64,000 nucleotides of DNA from Bradyrhizobium sp. SZCCHNS1050 (GCF_032484785.1 NZ_JAUETR010000004.1:141760-205759); one strand, 5' to 3'; shown: positions 16,698-26,751, numbered from the stretch's first letter. Translations and numbers: made by a program. The notes: a model not told the origin generated them from the letters alone.

Positions 16698-18446
16698 ATG
16701 CTTCGCAAAAAAATGGCTTCCTCGCGCCTGTTGCGAGTTGGCGTCTACGGACTGATCACCCTCGCGACGGCAGCAGTGGTCACGGTCGACAGCGCGGAGG
16801 CGCGTCGGCGCCATCGGCAGCATCACGCGCGTCACTCCCCCCATAATGACGAGGGCAGCTACAGCCCGGCGTTCGCGTCGATCGTCGTCGACGGCAATTC
16901 CGGCGCGACGCTGACGGCGACCAATCCCGACGCCTTGCGGCACCCCGCCTCGCTCACCAAGATCATGACGCTCTATTTGCTGTTCGAGCGGCTCGATTCC
17001 GGCAAGATGAAGCTCGATACCGAGATGCCGGTGTCCGAGCACGCCTCCGAGCAGTCGCCGACCAAGCTCGGCTTGCGCCCCGGCCAGAGCATCCGCGTCG
17101 AGGACGCGATCAAGGGCCTCGTGACGCGCTCGGCCAACGACGCCGCCGTGGTCATCGCCGAAGCGATCGGCGGCGACGAGGACGAGTTCGCCAAGATGAT
17201 GACGCGCAAGGCGCGCTCGCTCGGCATGAGCCGCACCACCTATGTGAACGCCTCCGGCCTCCCCGCCGACGCGCAGATCACGACGGCGCGTGACCAGTCG
17301 ATCCTCGGCCGCGCGATCCAGGACCGCTTCCCGCGGTACTACCGCTACTTCTCGACGGTGGTGTTCAATTATCGCGGCCAGTCGATCCGCAACCACAATC
17401 ATCTGCTCGGCAATGTCGAGGGCATCGACGGCATCAAGACCGGCTACACCCGCGCCTCCGGCTTCAACATCGTGACCTCGCTGCGCCGCGGCAACCGCCA
17501 TCTGATCGGCGTCGTACTCGGCGGCCGCAGCGGCGGCTCGCGTGACGCCATCATGCGCAACCTGCTCGCCGAAAATCTCGACAAGGGCGCGACCCGGCGC
17601 ACCGTGGCGGCGATCGGCGAGCGCGGCGGCTCCGACAGCGGCGATGCCGATCAGGGCACGATGCAGCTCGCCTCGGCGGCGCCGGAGACGCCGGCCCCGA
17701 GCCGCGCCTCCAAGATCATCTCAACCCTCTCGGAAGCCACCGCGGCCCTGCCGCCGGCGGCACCGAGAGAGGCCAAGGTCGAGCCGGCGCCGATGACCTC
17801 CGGCGTGATCCAGAGCCAGCCGATGTCGATCGTTCCCGGCTCGACCGAGCCGATGAAGCCGGTCAAGGTCAGGACGGTCCAGGTCAAGGCCGGCGCGGTC
17901 AAGCTCGCGACCGCCGCGCCGCAGCCGGCCGCCCCTGCTCCCGCACCCTTCGCTCAGCGTGTCGAGGCCATCGAGCCGGCGCCGCCGATCGCCCGTACCG
18001 AGGCCCCCCGTCCCGACATGCCGCCGCAGCCGCCGGGCCATGGCACCGGCAACGGCATTCTCGGCGTGCTGCCCGCCTCCAGCCTGCCGGCAGGCTCGTC
18101 GCAGGCCATGGCCTATGCGGCGCCTCCGGCCCAGCCGGCGCCGACGCAGATCGCCTCCGCGAGCGCTGCGCCGGAGCTTCCGAGCAAGCCTTCCGTCACG
18201 CGCAGCGGCTGGATCATCCAGGTCGGAGCGCTGGACAACGAGGCCGAGGCCCAGAAGCGGATCGAGGCGGCCCGCAGCTCGGCACAAGGTCTCCTCAGCA
18301 AGGCCGATCCCTTCACCGAGACGGTTGCGAAGGGCGACAAGACCCTCATCCGCGCCCGCTTCGCCGGGCTCGATCGTGATCAGGCCGAGGCCGTCTGCAA
18401 GAAGCTGAAGCGCGCCGACATCTCCTGCATGACCGTGCACAACTAA
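16698..18446 (+). CDS. D-alanyl-D-alanine carboxypeptidase (PBP5/6 type) with C-terminal SPOR domain
   Basis: 582 residues. Signal peptide, His/Arg-rich linker, then a peptidase S11 domain (about 55-290) with SLTK (in HPASLTKIM), SAN and KTG (GIKTGYTRASGF). A long Pro/Ala-rich linker (about 310-490) leads to a SPOR domain (GWIIQVGALDNEAEAQKRI) that recruits the enzyme to septal glycan. It trims the terminal D-Ala of peptidoglycan stem peptides. ATG 16698 sits after a GGGG run. The upstream TTG 16683 is less likely. Confidence 0.93.
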   Translation: MLRKKMASSRLLRVGVYGLITLATAAVVTVDSAEARRRHRQHHARHSPHNDEGSYSPAFASIVVDGNSGATLTATNPDALRHPASLTKIMTLYLLFERLDSGKMKLDTEMPVSEHASEQSPTKLGLRPGQSIRVEDAIKGLVTRSANDAAVVIAEAIGGDEDEFAKMMTRKARSLGMSRTTYVNASGLPADAQITTARDQSILGRAIQDRFPRYYRYFSTVVFNYRGQSIRNHNHLLGNVEGIDGIKTGYTRASGFNIVTSLRRGNRHLIGVVLGGRSGGSRDAIMRNLLAENLDKGATRRTVAAIGERGGSDSGDADQGTMQLASAAPETPAPSRASKIISTLSEATAALPPAAPREAKVEPAPMTSGVIQSQPMSIVPGSTEPMKPVKVRTVQVKAGAVKLATAAPQPAAPAPAPFAQRVEAIEPAPPIARTEAPRPDMPPQPPGHGTGNGILGVLPASSLPAGSSQAMAYAAPPAQPAPTQIASASAAPELPSKPSVTRSGWIIQVGALDNEAEAQKRIEAARSSAQGLLSKADPFTETVAKGDKTLIRARFAGLDRDQAEAVCKKLKRADISCMTVHN

Positions 18447-18471
18447 CGCCGGCACTGATCCTGTTCCGATG

Positions 18472-18500
18472 AGGCCCGCGCGACACAGCGCGGGCCTTTT
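18472..18500 (+). terminator. Intrinsic terminator after the carboxypeptidase gene
   Basis: Stem AGGCCCGCGC / GCGCGGGCCT with a 6-base loop followed by TTTT; 26 bp after the stop at 18446. Confidence 0.85.
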
Positions 18501-18681
18501 CGTTTGCGGACCACGCGATCGACGGCGGGACGCACGGGTGCAAACCACTCGTCAAGGATTTCCCGCTAGAACTTTTTCACCATGACGAACGATCGTGCCT
18601 GGCAAGGGCGAGAGCCGCCGGCGTCGACAAAGTTGCGTTGAAAGCGGGTTCGGTGTTGTGGCGTTGGTGGCGTTGCCGGAG

Positions 18682-19398
18682 TTAGCCGTGATGCGTACGA
18701 AGCAGAGTATCCTTGGCCTCGTTCACCCGGGCGGCGAGGTACGTCGACCCCCCTTGGTCGGGATGCAGTTTCTTCATGAGCGCGCGGTGGGCACGCCCGA
18801 TCTCGTCTCGCCCCGCGCCCGGCTGCAGGCCAAGGATCTGATAGGCCTCCTCTTCCGTCATTTTGGAGCTCGACGCCGCGCGGCCCTGCCGCCCTGCCGC
18901 ATCGCCCTGCGCGTGCTGACGCCAAGCGGGAAACCGGCGGTCCAGATAAGTTTCAAGTAGAGCGACGCTGTCGGCATCGAGGCTCGGCGTCATCGCGGCG
19001 AGCTGCGCCAGATCGAACTCGTCCAGCGACCGGCCGGCATGGGCGCCGGCGACAAAGCGGCCCTGCATCTGCCCGCTGTCATGATCGAGCACCATCTCGA
19101 TGAAATGCGAGCGCACCCGCGAGCTCTGACCGGACGAGCGCTGCCCACCCAGCCCGAACATGCTGCCGAAATTGCCGAGACCACCGGGTGACCAGCCGAG
19201 CAGCCCCGCCCCGAACAACCCGATCGGGATCGCCACCACCAGCTCGCCGCGGAGGCCGGTGAAGGCTGCCACCGCAAGGCAGCCGATACCGCCGGCAACC
19301 TTGATCGCGCGCGCCAGCGCCGCCGGATTCGCGTTCCGGAACATCTGCAGCAACAGATAAAGGGTGATGACGGCGACGGCGCCAGCGATCAGTGTCAT
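18682..19398 (-). CDS. Membrane-anchored J-domain protein (DnaJ-like)
   Basis: 238 residues. Two hydrophobic segments at the N-terminus (about 2-18 and 35-70), a cytosolic middle, then a C-terminal J domain (about 175-238) with the HPD motif in KKLHPDQGGSTYLAARVNEA. The J domain at the extreme C-terminus after membrane spans resembles mitochondrial Tim14/Pam18 and bacterial relatives. It should stimulate DnaK ATPase at the membrane. The vWA gene lies about 110 bp upstream on the same strand. Confidence 0.86.
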   Translation of the reverse strand: MTLIAGAVAVITLYLLLQMFRNANPAALARAIKVAGGIGCLAVAAFTGLRGELVVAIPIGLFGAGLLGWSPGGLGNFGSMFGLGGQRSSGQSSRVRSHFIEMVLDHDSGQMQGRFVAGAHAGRSLDEFDLAQLAAMTPSLDADSVALLETYLDRRFPAWRQHAQGDAAGRQGRAASSSKMTEEEAYQILGLQPGAGRDEIGRAHRALMKKLHPDQGGSTYLAARVNEAKDTLLRTHHG

Positions 19399-19508
19399 GG
19401 CCCGAATATAGGGCGTGCCGGGACAAAAAGCATGATCGGCTGCGTCCGCGACCGGCAGGCTCGAGCCGCTGCGCCGGGCTTGACGTTGGCGGCCGCCGAA
19501 ATCGATCT

Positions 19509-20267
19509 CTACTTCATCTGCCCGATCAGGCGTGCCGCGCCCGCTTCGGAGCCGGCCAGCCGGAGCAGCGCCGCGCGGCCACCCGCCGCGTAGGCCGCGG
19601 CGGCGCGCAGAAGGTCGCGCAACTGCGCGGATGCGCCGGGATCGAAGCGGCACCATGCTCCCCCCGACAGCCGCGCCATCTCGCGAAACGCCTGCTCGGC
19701 CGCGGGCTCATGGCCCTCCTGGAACATGAACAGCGGGACCTTCAGCAGCCCGAGCTCGCCGGCCTTTGCGCAGAGCACGTCGACATTCTCCTCCATCGCG
19801 TCGCCAACGAACACGACGGCGCGGATTCCGGATGCTGTCGCATGGCGCCGCGCCTCGGCAAGAACCTTGCCGATCTGGGTCTGGCCGCCGCGGCAATCGA
19901 TCTTGCCCATCAGCCGGGCGAGCTCAGCGCTGTCGGAGATCCAGCCAGTGGCGCGGCATTCATCGAAGCCACGATAGTACACCAACCGGATATCGAGGCT
20001 GCCGAGTGCGGCGGCCTCGCGAAACATGTCGGCCTGCAGGGCACAGGCCATGTCCCAGGTTGGCTGGCGGCTCAGGGTCGCATCAAGCGCAAAGACGAGA
20101 CGACCTCTGGTCCCCTGAGCTGCTGGAGCCACGGCCTTGGCCTGCGCAACGAACGCCGCAATGGCGTCTGCGGTGGAGCGCTCATTGTCGGGCAACCGCT
20201 GCTGGCGCGATCCCTCTTCGGCCGAGGTCAACGGGGCAGAACCGGGCTTCGAACGATCATCGACCAT
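19509..20267 (-). CDS. VWA domain-containing protein
   Basis: 252 residues, no signal peptide. Residues 50-250 look like a vWA fold: GRLVFALDATLSRQPTWD carries the first acidic strand, and GIRAVVFVGDAMEENVD a later one. The MIDAS is partial (DATLS), so metal binding is possible but not sure. It precedes the J-domain gene on the same strand. Function unknown; the pairing suggests a chaperone-assisted cytosolic complex, which is inference. Confidence 0.7.
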   Translation of the reverse strand: MVDDRSKPGSAPLTSAEEGSRQQRLPDNERSTADAIAAFVAQAKAVAPAAQGTRGRLVFALDATLSRQPTWDMACALQADMFREAAALGSLDIRLVYYRGFDECRATGWISDSAELARLMGKIDCRGGQTQIGKVLAEARRHATASGIRAVVFVGDAMEENVDVLCAKAGELGLLKVPLFMFQEGHEPAAEQAFREMARLSGGAWCRFDPGASAQLRDLLRAAAAYAAGGRAALLRLAGSEAGAARLIGQMK

Positions 20268-20399
20268 GCACGCACCTTGCTCGGACGCGCATCATGTGGG
20301 CAGGCGGACGGACGGCTTCAACGACGGCAACGCATCTACCCGCCGACGTGGCAGGCAAGGATCAGGCGAGGCTGGCGCGCGCCCCGGCGGCTTGCGCGC

Positions 20400-21287
20400 T
20401 CAATGCGTCAGCGGCTTGGCCGGCGTCGCGGTCTTGCCAACCGGCGCATAAGGCGCGACGGGACCCGGATCGAGCAACGGGGTCTTGGTCTCGACCGGCC
20501 CGATGTCGCTGGTGCTGTCGCTATCGGCGAGGAACTTGTCCAGCATGGCCTGGATCGACGACTTGGCGTCGTCAGGTCCGGTGTCGCGCATGTCGTTGTG
20601 CTGGAAGTCCGTCTTGACGACGGTGATGCCTTCCTTCTCGCAGATGTCGTCGCTCGGGATCACGCCGGGATCGGTCTTGAATTGCGGGTCCTTCGAGCGG
20701 AACGACAGGATCTTGAACTTGCCGTCGGTGACGAACGGGACGCGGAGGTTGTCGAGCGTGACGACCTTCCGGACGTCTTCGGGATACTGCTTGGCGAAAT
20801 ACATCGAGATGTCGCCGCCCATCGAATGACCAACCATCGTCAGATGATCATAGTCGGCATTCGGCTGCACCTGGTGCATCTGCTCGACGGCGAACCGGAT
20901 GTTGGCGACACCGCGCTGGATCTGCGGCAGCCGGCCGACATAGGGCTCGCCGACCTTCGTCACCATCGGCGCATCGGTCGGCAGGTCGTGCTGGATGCTG
21001 ACCGCCATGTAGCCGCGCGCAGCAAATACGTTGGCCAGGAACGAGTACTCGGTGAACTTGACGGTGTTGCCGTGATTGAGGATCGCGACCGGCAGCTTGA
21101 TCATGCCGGCTTCGGCCTGCATCTCCTTGTCGCGCCGGACGGCCACGGCGACCTCGACCAGCCGGTTGTCGCGCGAGGCGTCATAGAACCTGATGGTCTC
21201 GTGCCGGATAGCCCACTTGCTCGCGGTGAAGTAGCCGACCGCCGCCAGCACGCTGACAGACACAAGAACGGTTATTCCACGCTTCAT
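20400..21287 (-). CDS. Alpha/beta-hydrolase, exported or membrane-anchored
   Basis: 295 residues. An N-terminal hydrophobic segment (TVLVSVSVLAAVGYFTAS) acts as signal or anchor. The nucleophile elbow is TMVGHSMGGD (Ser of GHSMGG at about 160). The oxyanion region and a late His near TDFQHNDM complete an alpha/beta-hydrolase pattern. Start 21287 follows GAGGGA. Substrate unknown; esterase or lipase-like activity in the periplasm is the best inference. Confidence 0.78.
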   Translation of the reverse strand: MKRGITVLVSVSVLAAVGYFTASKWAIRHETIRFYDASRDNRLVEVAVAVRRDKEMQAEAGMIKLPVAILNHGNTVKFTEYSFLANVFAARGYMAVSIQHDLPTDAPMVTKVGEPYVGRLPQIQRGVANIRFAVEQMHQVQPNADYDHLTMVGHSMGGDISMYFAKQYPEDVRKVVTLDNLRVPFVTDGKFKILSFRSKDPQFKTDPGVIPSDDICEKEGITVVKTDFQHNDMRDTGPDDAKSSIQAMLDKFLADSDSTSDIGPVETKTPLLDPGPVAPYAPVGKTATPAKPLTH

Positions 21288-21699
21288 GTTTGTCCCTCGG
21301 GAGCACAATCAAAGGTAGTTTTGAACCTGTAAGACTCTCGCGACCCGTTCTGTTTAATATATGTAACGGCGCTGTGACAGGAAGACCAAATGTTGTGTAT
21401 CCGTCGCCCGTTCGTTGTGCGCCGCACCTAGTTGCTGTGCAGCATAGCTGGGTTCCGCCGCCCGTCTCTTGCGACTTGAGCCCTGAACGTCAGGTTCAAA
21501 TCAGTCATGAATTTGACGGTAATCTAGCGAAATTGGCGGCTGCGGCGTTGACCTGAGACAAATCTTCCTCCGTCCGCCCCCAAACAGGCCGGGCGCGCCG
21601 TTACCCGCCACCGCTGTCCGCAGATTGTTTAACCAAGCCGGGCGCACGTTCAACGCGCACAATGTCTCAGGCGAGGTCTCGCCCGAATGCGGACGGTAT
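21288..21699. other. Intergenic region, no gene seen
   Basis: About 410 bp upstream of the hydrolase and downstream of mipZ, with locally lower GC near 21340-21380. A short open frame on the plus strand at 21290-21556 has unconvincing composition and no ribosome site. The region must hold the hydrolase promoter. Confidence 0.4.
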
Positions 21700-22623
21700 T
21701 CAGGCGCTGATGATGTCGTGCAGGTCGAGTGGCTTGTCGACCTGGGCGAACCATTCGGCGCGGTTCGCGGCGCGGCGGCGGCCGCGCTCGTCCAGCGGCA
21801 GCTTGAGCTGGCGCAGCAGGCTGGTGACCTCCTCCCGGGCCGTGACGTGGCCGAGATTGGGGCGGGTGCCCAGGGTCGCCTCGTCGATGTCGTCGAGCGC
21901 GGTCAGTCCGCGCGGGAAGAACTCACGGTAGACGACGCGTTCGGCAAAGCCGTCGATGGCGCGAAAGCCGAGCCGCAGCGACAGGTCCTTGAGGCCGTCG
22001 GCGACCAGTTGCTTGTTGCGGGAGCCGAGCATCGACAGCCGGTTGCGGACCACGATCCAGTCGGTCATCGCACCGTCCACCTGGCGGCGCTTGCGCCGGA
22101 CGTCACGCACCATCTCCGCATAGTGGCTCTCGCCGGTCACGGCATAGGTCGCGGGATCGACCGTTCCCAGCACGTCGAAGTCGAGGAAGCTGTCGTTGAT
22201 CGGCGTGACCAGCGTATCCGCCATCGAATGCGCCAGGCGCATCAGGTAGCTGTCGTTGCCGGGCGTATCGATGACGATGAAATCGAACGAGCGTTCGACG
22301 GCGCTCACGGCCTCCATGAACTGCTGGAACTCGGTGTTCTCGTTCTCGTCGATCTGCAACGTCCGGCCGAGCTGGATGCAGTAGTGCGTCGGCAGTTCGA
22401 GGCGCAGTCCGGTGCGGCGCGCCCAGGCGCTCCGGTTGTTGATGTAATGGGTGAAGCTCTGCTGGCGGCAATCGAGATCGATCGTGGCGACACGCTGGCC
22501 GGCCTTCAGGAGTGCCACGGCAATGTGCAGGGCGGTGGTCGACTTGCCCGACCCGCCCTTCTCGTTTCCAAGCACAACCACGTGGGCCGAGCCCGATTGT
22601 CCTTGGCTAGTTTGCACCAGCAT
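21700..22623 (-). CDS. mipZ: Division-plane positioning ATPase MipZ (ParA superfamily)
   Basis: 307 residues. Deviant Walker A GNEKGGSGKSTTALH, switch I/II regions with DLDCRQQSFTHYINNR and IVIDTPGNDSYLMRLAH, and a C-terminal pattern (VVYREFFPRGLTALDDI) match Caulobacter MipZ rather than plasmid ParA. MipZ forms a bipolar gradient via ParB and inhibits FtsZ polymerisation, placing the division site at mid-cell. Start 22623 follows GAGG. Divergent from panC. Confidence 0.92.
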   Translation of the reverse strand: MLVQTSQGQSGSAHVVVLGNEKGGSGKSTTALHIAVALLKAGQRVATIDLDCRQQSFTHYINNRSAWARRTGLRLELPTHYCIQLGRTLQIDENENTEFQQFMEAVSAVERSFDFIVIDTPGNDSYLMRLAHSMADTLVTPINDSFLDFDVLGTVDPATYAVTGESHYAEMVRDVRRKRRQVDGAMTDWIVVRNRLSMLGSRNKQLVADGLKDLSLRLGFRAIDGFAERVVYREFFPRGLTALDDIDEATLGTRPNLGHVTAREEVTSLLRQLKLPLDERGRRRAANRAEWFAQVDKPLDLHDIISA

Positions 22624-22885
22624 GTTGTCGACCTCTTACGATCATCTTCGAGTCACGGTCGTCTGCGGTCAAGTGAAATGCATCGTCATCGTGAATCCCA
22701 CGGGGGACGCATCCTCCGCTACTACTTGACGCGCGCGTTTACCAACTCCGCATCGGACGCGGAGACGTGCTAACAGGCGTATTCAAGTATGCTGAGCGGC
22801 GTGTCGCGTTCTTGTTAAGGGCAGTCGCCCGAGCGTCAAGGCCGAACAGTGCAACCGCAATTTTTCGCTGTGAGATCGAGCAAAA

Positions 22886-23737
22886 ATGTCACGAAGCCCG
22901 CGCGTCGCCCGCACCGTTTCCGCCCTCCGCCGCGAGCTCGACAGCTTGCGCGCGAGAAAAGCCAGCATCGCGCTCGTGCCGACCATGGGCGCCCTGCATG
23001 AAGGGCACATCTCGCTGGTCCGGCTGGCGAAGCGCCGCGCCGACAAGGTGGTCGTCTCGATCTTCGTCAACCCGACTCAGTTCGCGCCGACGGAGGATTT
23101 CGGGTCCTACCCCCGGACCTGGAAGGAGGATGTCGCGAAACTCGCGGCCGAGCGCGTCGATCTGATCTGGCATCCCGACGCGAAGGCGATGTATCCGGAC
23201 GGCTTCGCGACGCGGATCGTGCCGGAGGGCGCGGCATTGGCCGGGCTGGAGGATCGCTTCCGTCCGCATTTCTTCGGCGGGGTCGCGACCGTGGTCGCCA
23301 AGCTGTTCACGCAATGCCGGCCGGACGTCGCGATCTTCGGCGAGAAGGACTATCAGCAGCTCCGCGTCGTCGCCCAGATGGCGCGCGACCTCGATCTCGG
23401 CGTCCGTGTCGTCGGATCCCGTACGGTGCGCGAACGCGACGGACTCGCGATGTCGTCGCGCAATGTCTACCTCACGGCAGACGAGCGGCGGGCGGCGCCG
23501 ACGCTGCACCGTGTCCTGAAGGAGCTGGCGGCCCGGCTGCGCGCCGGCGACGACATGCAGGCGGCCATTGGGGATGGCGCCGCCGCGATCACCGAAGCCG
23601 GCTTTGCCTTGGACTATCTCGAGGTCCGCGACGCCGAGACGCTGGCGCCCATCGCCCCGAACGAGTCAGGACCGAAACGCATCCTGGTCGCGGCCAAGAT
23701 CGGAACCACGCGACTGATCGACAATATCGCCGCGTGA
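22886..23737 (+). CDS. panC: Pantoate--beta-alanine ligase
   Basis: 283 residues, the family's normal length. Adenylation motifs: [14 protein letters not shown] (HIGH-like), [23 protein letters not shown] and MSSRN (KMSKS-like). It makes pantothenate from pantoate, beta-alanine and ATP in the coenzyme A pathway. panB is not in this window. Divergent from mipZ with 262 bp between starts. Confidence 0.97.
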   Translation: MSRSPRVARTVSALRRELDSLRARKASIALVPTMGALHEGHISLVRLAKRRADKVVVSIFVNPTQFAPTEDFGSYPRTWKEDVAKLAAERVDLIWHPDAKAMYPDGFATRIVPEGAALAGLEDRFRPHFFGGVATVVAKLFTQCRPDVAIFGEKDYQQLRVVAQMARDLDLGVRVVGSRTVRERDGLAMSSRNVYLTADERRAAPTLHRVLKELAARLRAGDDMQAAIGDGAAAITEAGFALDYLEVRDAETLAPIAPNESGPKRILVAAKIGTTRLIDNIAA

Positions 23738-23862
23738 GCCGCCGGGAGACCAGCCGTCCGCCAACACCGTGAGCGCGCCCTCGCCCGCAAGGCAGAGGCA
23801 AGGACAACTGACGCCGCGTCGAGCGTACGCCCGGCCCTTGCGAGCGAGGCTGACTTCCGCCT

Positions 23863-23881
23863 CGCGTGAGATGCTCACGCG
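23863..23881. terminator. Hairpin between convergent panC and DUF1489 genes
   Basis: Perfect 8 bp stem CGCGTGAG / CTCACGCG with a 3-base loop. No U-run follows, so it is a candidate rho-independent-like or mRNA-stabilising structure for either gene. Confidence 0.45.
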
Positions 23882-23905
23882 CAACACCACCGGCTCATCA
23901 AAGTG

Positions 23906-24346
23906 CTACAGCAGGCCGAGATCGCGCAGCTCGCGGCGCAGCGGCTCGGGCATGGCTTCGACGCCCGCCGCACCGGACTTGCCGAGATCGGCCGGCGCAT
24001 CCTCGGCCGTCAGATAGCGCCAGCCCTGGAACGGACGCATCGGCCGCGGCGACACCGCGATCACCTTCGGCTGCATGATGATGCGGCACCGCCCGATGCC
24101 GTCGCCGTCGCGGAACGGCTCGATGCCGACGATCTTCTCGCGCGCGGCGACCTCACCGCGAATCACCCAATACAGCGAGCCGCCGGCGAGGATGTCCTCG
24201 ACCCGTTTCGGCGTCATCCGCGTGACATGGACGTGCTGCTGCGGCAGGCCCTTCTTCTTGGCCGCGAGCATGCGCTCGGCGATCCACTCCTTCAGCTCTT
24301 TCACGGACTCGCAGCCGACGGCGAGCTTGATCAGGTGCAGAGGCAT
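23906..24346 (-). CDS. DUF1489 family protein
   Basis: 146 residues. The whole length matches the alphaproteobacterial DUF1489 pattern: MPLHLIKLAVGCESVKELKE at the start, HVTRMTPKRVEDILAGGSLY in the middle and RPFQGWRYL later. No known catalytic motif; function unknown. It lies just downstream (23 bp) of a membrane protein gene on the same strand and may be co-transcribed. Confidence 0.9.
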   Translation of the reverse strand: MPLHLIKLAVGCESVKELKEWIAERMLAAKKKGLPQQHVHVTRMTPKRVEDILAGGSLYWVIRGEVAAREKIVGIEPFRDGDGIGRCRIIMQPKVIAVSPRPMRPFQGWRYLTAEDAPADLGKSGAAGVEAMPEPLRRELRDLGLL

Positions 24347-24369
24347 GATGGCGGTTCGACCAGCGGGAT

Positions 24370-25362
24370 CTATTCGTTGTTGGCGGCCGGCTCGGCGGCC
24401 TCAGGCGCCGCTTGAGGCGCCGCAGCGGCCGGCTTCGGCTTCGGCGCGGCCTTCTTGGCCGCCGGCGGCGCCTGGGCGTGGCTGGCAGCCACGGTCGGTG
24501 GGGCTGCGGGCGGCGCAAGCTGCGTCGGCGGTTTCGGCGCGGCGGCTGCCGGGGCGACCGAGCGCGTCGAGGCCGTCGGCTCGGGATTCATGATGCTGAC
24601 CGGCGGGGTGTTCGCCGAGCTGGGAAATTCGGCGGTCGTCGGCTTGCCGTTCGGCGCCGACGGCGCCAGCCCTGGAGGCGCCAATCCCGCAAAGGTCCCA
24701 GCGGCCGGTTGGCCCGGCGCCGCATTCCACTGCGAGGCGTAGCGCGTCACCAGCCCCTCATAGGTCCGCCCTTCCATGTTGTTCATCAGTTGCTGGCGAT
24801 CACCCACGGCACGGAACATCACGCAATCGCTCGGCGTGCAGCGGTCGCGTGTCAGCAGCACATAGGCCATCAGGCCATAACGATCGCGCTCGACGGCGCG
24901 GCGCAGCGCCAGCAGCTCCGCGGTCATCACCTTGTTGGCGCTGGCGACGTCGCCCACCTGGGACAGCCGGCTCAGCATGCCCGCCGCATAACTGACGGCC
25001 GCGGCGGTCATCTCGGCCGATCCGAACAGGCTCTTCTCGCAATTCGCGAGCACCAGATCGCCGGCGAGATCATCCACGCAGGCCAGGGCGGGTGCCGAGA
25101 GGCCGACGGAGGCGGTCACCGCAGGATCGCCATTGGCGCCACGCGGGGTCGCATCCTGGCTCCGCATCATCGACGCCACCGCAATCCCGACCGCCAGCAG
25201 CGTGATCACCGTCAGCGCGCCGTTGGCGACCGATTTCTCGGCCCTGAGCAGCGTCATCAGCACGACCAGTGCAAAGAAACCCGCCGCGGCAACGGTGAGC
25301 CACATCGGGAACGCCGGTGAGTTCAAGAGCTGATCCAACGAGGAAGGCCAGGTCGAGTTCAT
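24370..25362 (-). CDS. Conserved hypothetical membrane protein with Pro/Ala-rich tail
   Basis: 330 residues. Two N-terminal membrane helices (about 17-37 and 47-65), then a periplasmic helical domain (about 75-210) with four cysteines including RDRCTPSDC, then a low-complexity Pro/Ala/Lys tail (215-330). The cysteine-bearing helical domain may be disulfide bonded. No family I can name. Upstream of the DUF1489 gene on the same strand. Confidence 0.68.
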   Translation of the reverse strand: MNSTWPSSLDQLLNSPAFPMWLTVAAAGFFALVVLMTLLRAEKSVANGALTVITLLAVGIAVASMMRSQDATPRGANGDPAVTASVGLSAPALACVDDLAGDLVLANCEKSLFGSAEMTAAAVSYAAGMLSRLSQVGDVASANKVMTAELLALRRAVERDRYGLMAYVLLTRDRCTPSDCVMFRAVGDRQQLMNNMEGRTYEGLVTRYASQWNAAPGQPAAGTFAGLAPPGLAPSAPNGKPTTAEFPSSANTPPVSIMNPEPTASTRSVAPAAAAPKPPTQLAPPAAPPTVAASHAQAPPAAKKAAPKPKPAAAAPQAAPEAAEPAANNE

Positions 25363-25660
25363 GCGCGCTTGTTCCTGACGCGGGCCAGCGAAAACGGCCC
25401 CGATGGCGTCCCTACATGGGACGGCCGTGAAACGATCATCAAATTCAAATGATCACCCGATCGATTGCGGCCCCACCAAGACAATAAGACGATTCCATAC
25501 GCCTGCGGGCGCCGGATGGTGTGGAGCTACCCGCTATCCCCAAAGGGATCGCGCAGCAATCGTCATCGCCTCGCGCCACGGCTCCCGAACGCGTGGCAAC
25601 TCCCCCTCTCGCTTCGGCCATGTCTCCGGCGGCCGCGTCCGCCGACGCGGCACGTCATCT
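25363..25660. other. Intergenic region, nothing seen
   Basis: About 300 bp upstream of the membrane protein gene and downstream of the small 63-residue gene. No convincing coding sequence or strong structure. Confidence 0.4.
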
Positions 25661-25852
25661 TCAAGACAAGGCCAATTGGCTCTCTCTGGCAACCCGCTCG
25701 AAGGCTTCCGTCGAGCTTTTGATCCGATACTGGCAGTCGTCGTCTTCCGTCGGAAGCTGGCGGATGATCTCGTAGGTGCCTGTGGCGGCCGGACGCGAGA
25801 CGTTGCTCGCGGTGAAATAGACGGTCGCCCCAATGGGGAACTTGTGTTTCAA
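25661..25852 (-). CDS. Small conserved hypothetical protein (63 residues, TTG start)
   Basis: A TTG at 25852 is placed five bases after AGGAGAGG on the coding strand and gives a compact soluble protein: KHKFPIGATVYFTASNVS, GTYEIIRQLPTEDDDCQYRI and FERVARESQLA. The first 40 codons of the longer open frame upstream do not look like protein, which is why the TTG is preferred. I recall near-identical small proteins in Bradyrhizobium genomes; function unknown. Confidence 0.65.
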   Translation of the reverse strand: MKHKFPIGATVYFTASNVSRPAATGTYEIIRQLPTEDDDCQYRIKSSTEAFERVARESQLALS

Positions 25853-26091
25853 CGCCCTCTCCTGCTCGCATGCCGGCAAGAGCCCCTGGTCCCGCTGCCC
25901 GGGCCGGCGTGTCTTTATAAATATCGCCCTTATATCACGCCGCCGCCCGCCCTGACCAGCGACCTCACGACATGGCAAACGCGGAGATTGCGAGAGTCTT
26001 CAACGGGATGGGCCCGCAAACGGTATTCTTGGACGAGCGGCTCGGGGTTCGCTCGTCCACCACGGACCAAATCGCGAACGGACGAGGCCGC

Positions 26092-26751
26092 TCAGATGTT
26101 CTCGACCCGCTCGATGACCCAGTCCTCCGCGAGGCCGTCCTTCACCCAGGCCGCGAAGGCCGGCATCGCCATCATCATGTCCATGTAGGCGCGGGTTTCG
26201 GCGGCGACCGGAATGGCGAAACTGTGGAAGCGCGTGACCACCGGCGCGAACATGGCGTCGGCGGCGCCGAAGCGGCCGAACAGGAACGGCCCGCCATGGC
26301 CGTAGCGGGCACGGCAGTCGCGCCAGATGTCCTCGATCCGGGCGATGTTGGCCTTGGCATCGGCAGACAGCTCCACCGGCCGCACCGGCCGGTGCAGGTT
26401 CATCGGGCATTCGTTGCGCAAGGCCGGAAAGCCGGAGTGCATCTCCGCGCAGACGGATCGGGCATGGGCGCGCGCAGCGGCATCGGCGGGCCACAGCCCC
26501 GCCTGCGGGAAGCGCTCGGCGAGATATTCGATGATCGCGAGCGAATCCCACACGCTGATCGCGCCATCGATCAGGATCGGCACCTTGCCGGCCGGGGAAT
26601 GCTCAAGGATGCGCGCCTTGTCGGCGGGATCGGCGGTGTAGAGCGGGATCACGATCTCATCGAAGGCGATGTCGCAGCCGCGCAGCGCCAGCCACGGCCG
26701 CATCGACCATGAGGAATAGTTCTTGTTGCCGATCACCAGCTTCAGCGTCAT
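26092..26751 (-). CDS. Glutathione S-transferase family protein
   Basis: 219 residues. The N-terminal thioredoxin-like half shows NKNYSSWSMRPWLAL and the cis-Pro turn AGKVPILID, then SLAIIEYLAERFP. The C-terminal helical half follows to RVENI. The SSWS near the N-terminus is the likely catalytic serine region of zeta-like or beta-like GSTs. A cytosolic conjugation or isomerisation role is inferred; substrate not predictable. Confidence 0.88.
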   Translation of the reverse strand: MTLKLVIGNKNYSSWSMRPWLALRGCDIAFDEIVIPLYTADPADKARILEHSPAGKVPILIDGAISVWDSLAIIEYLAERFPQAGLWPADAAARAHARSVCAEMHSGFPALRNECPMNLHRPVRPVELSADAKANIARIEDIWRDCRARYGHGGPFLFGRFGAADAMFAPVVTRFHSFAIPVAAETRAYMDMMMAMPAFAAWVKDGLAEDWVIERVENI

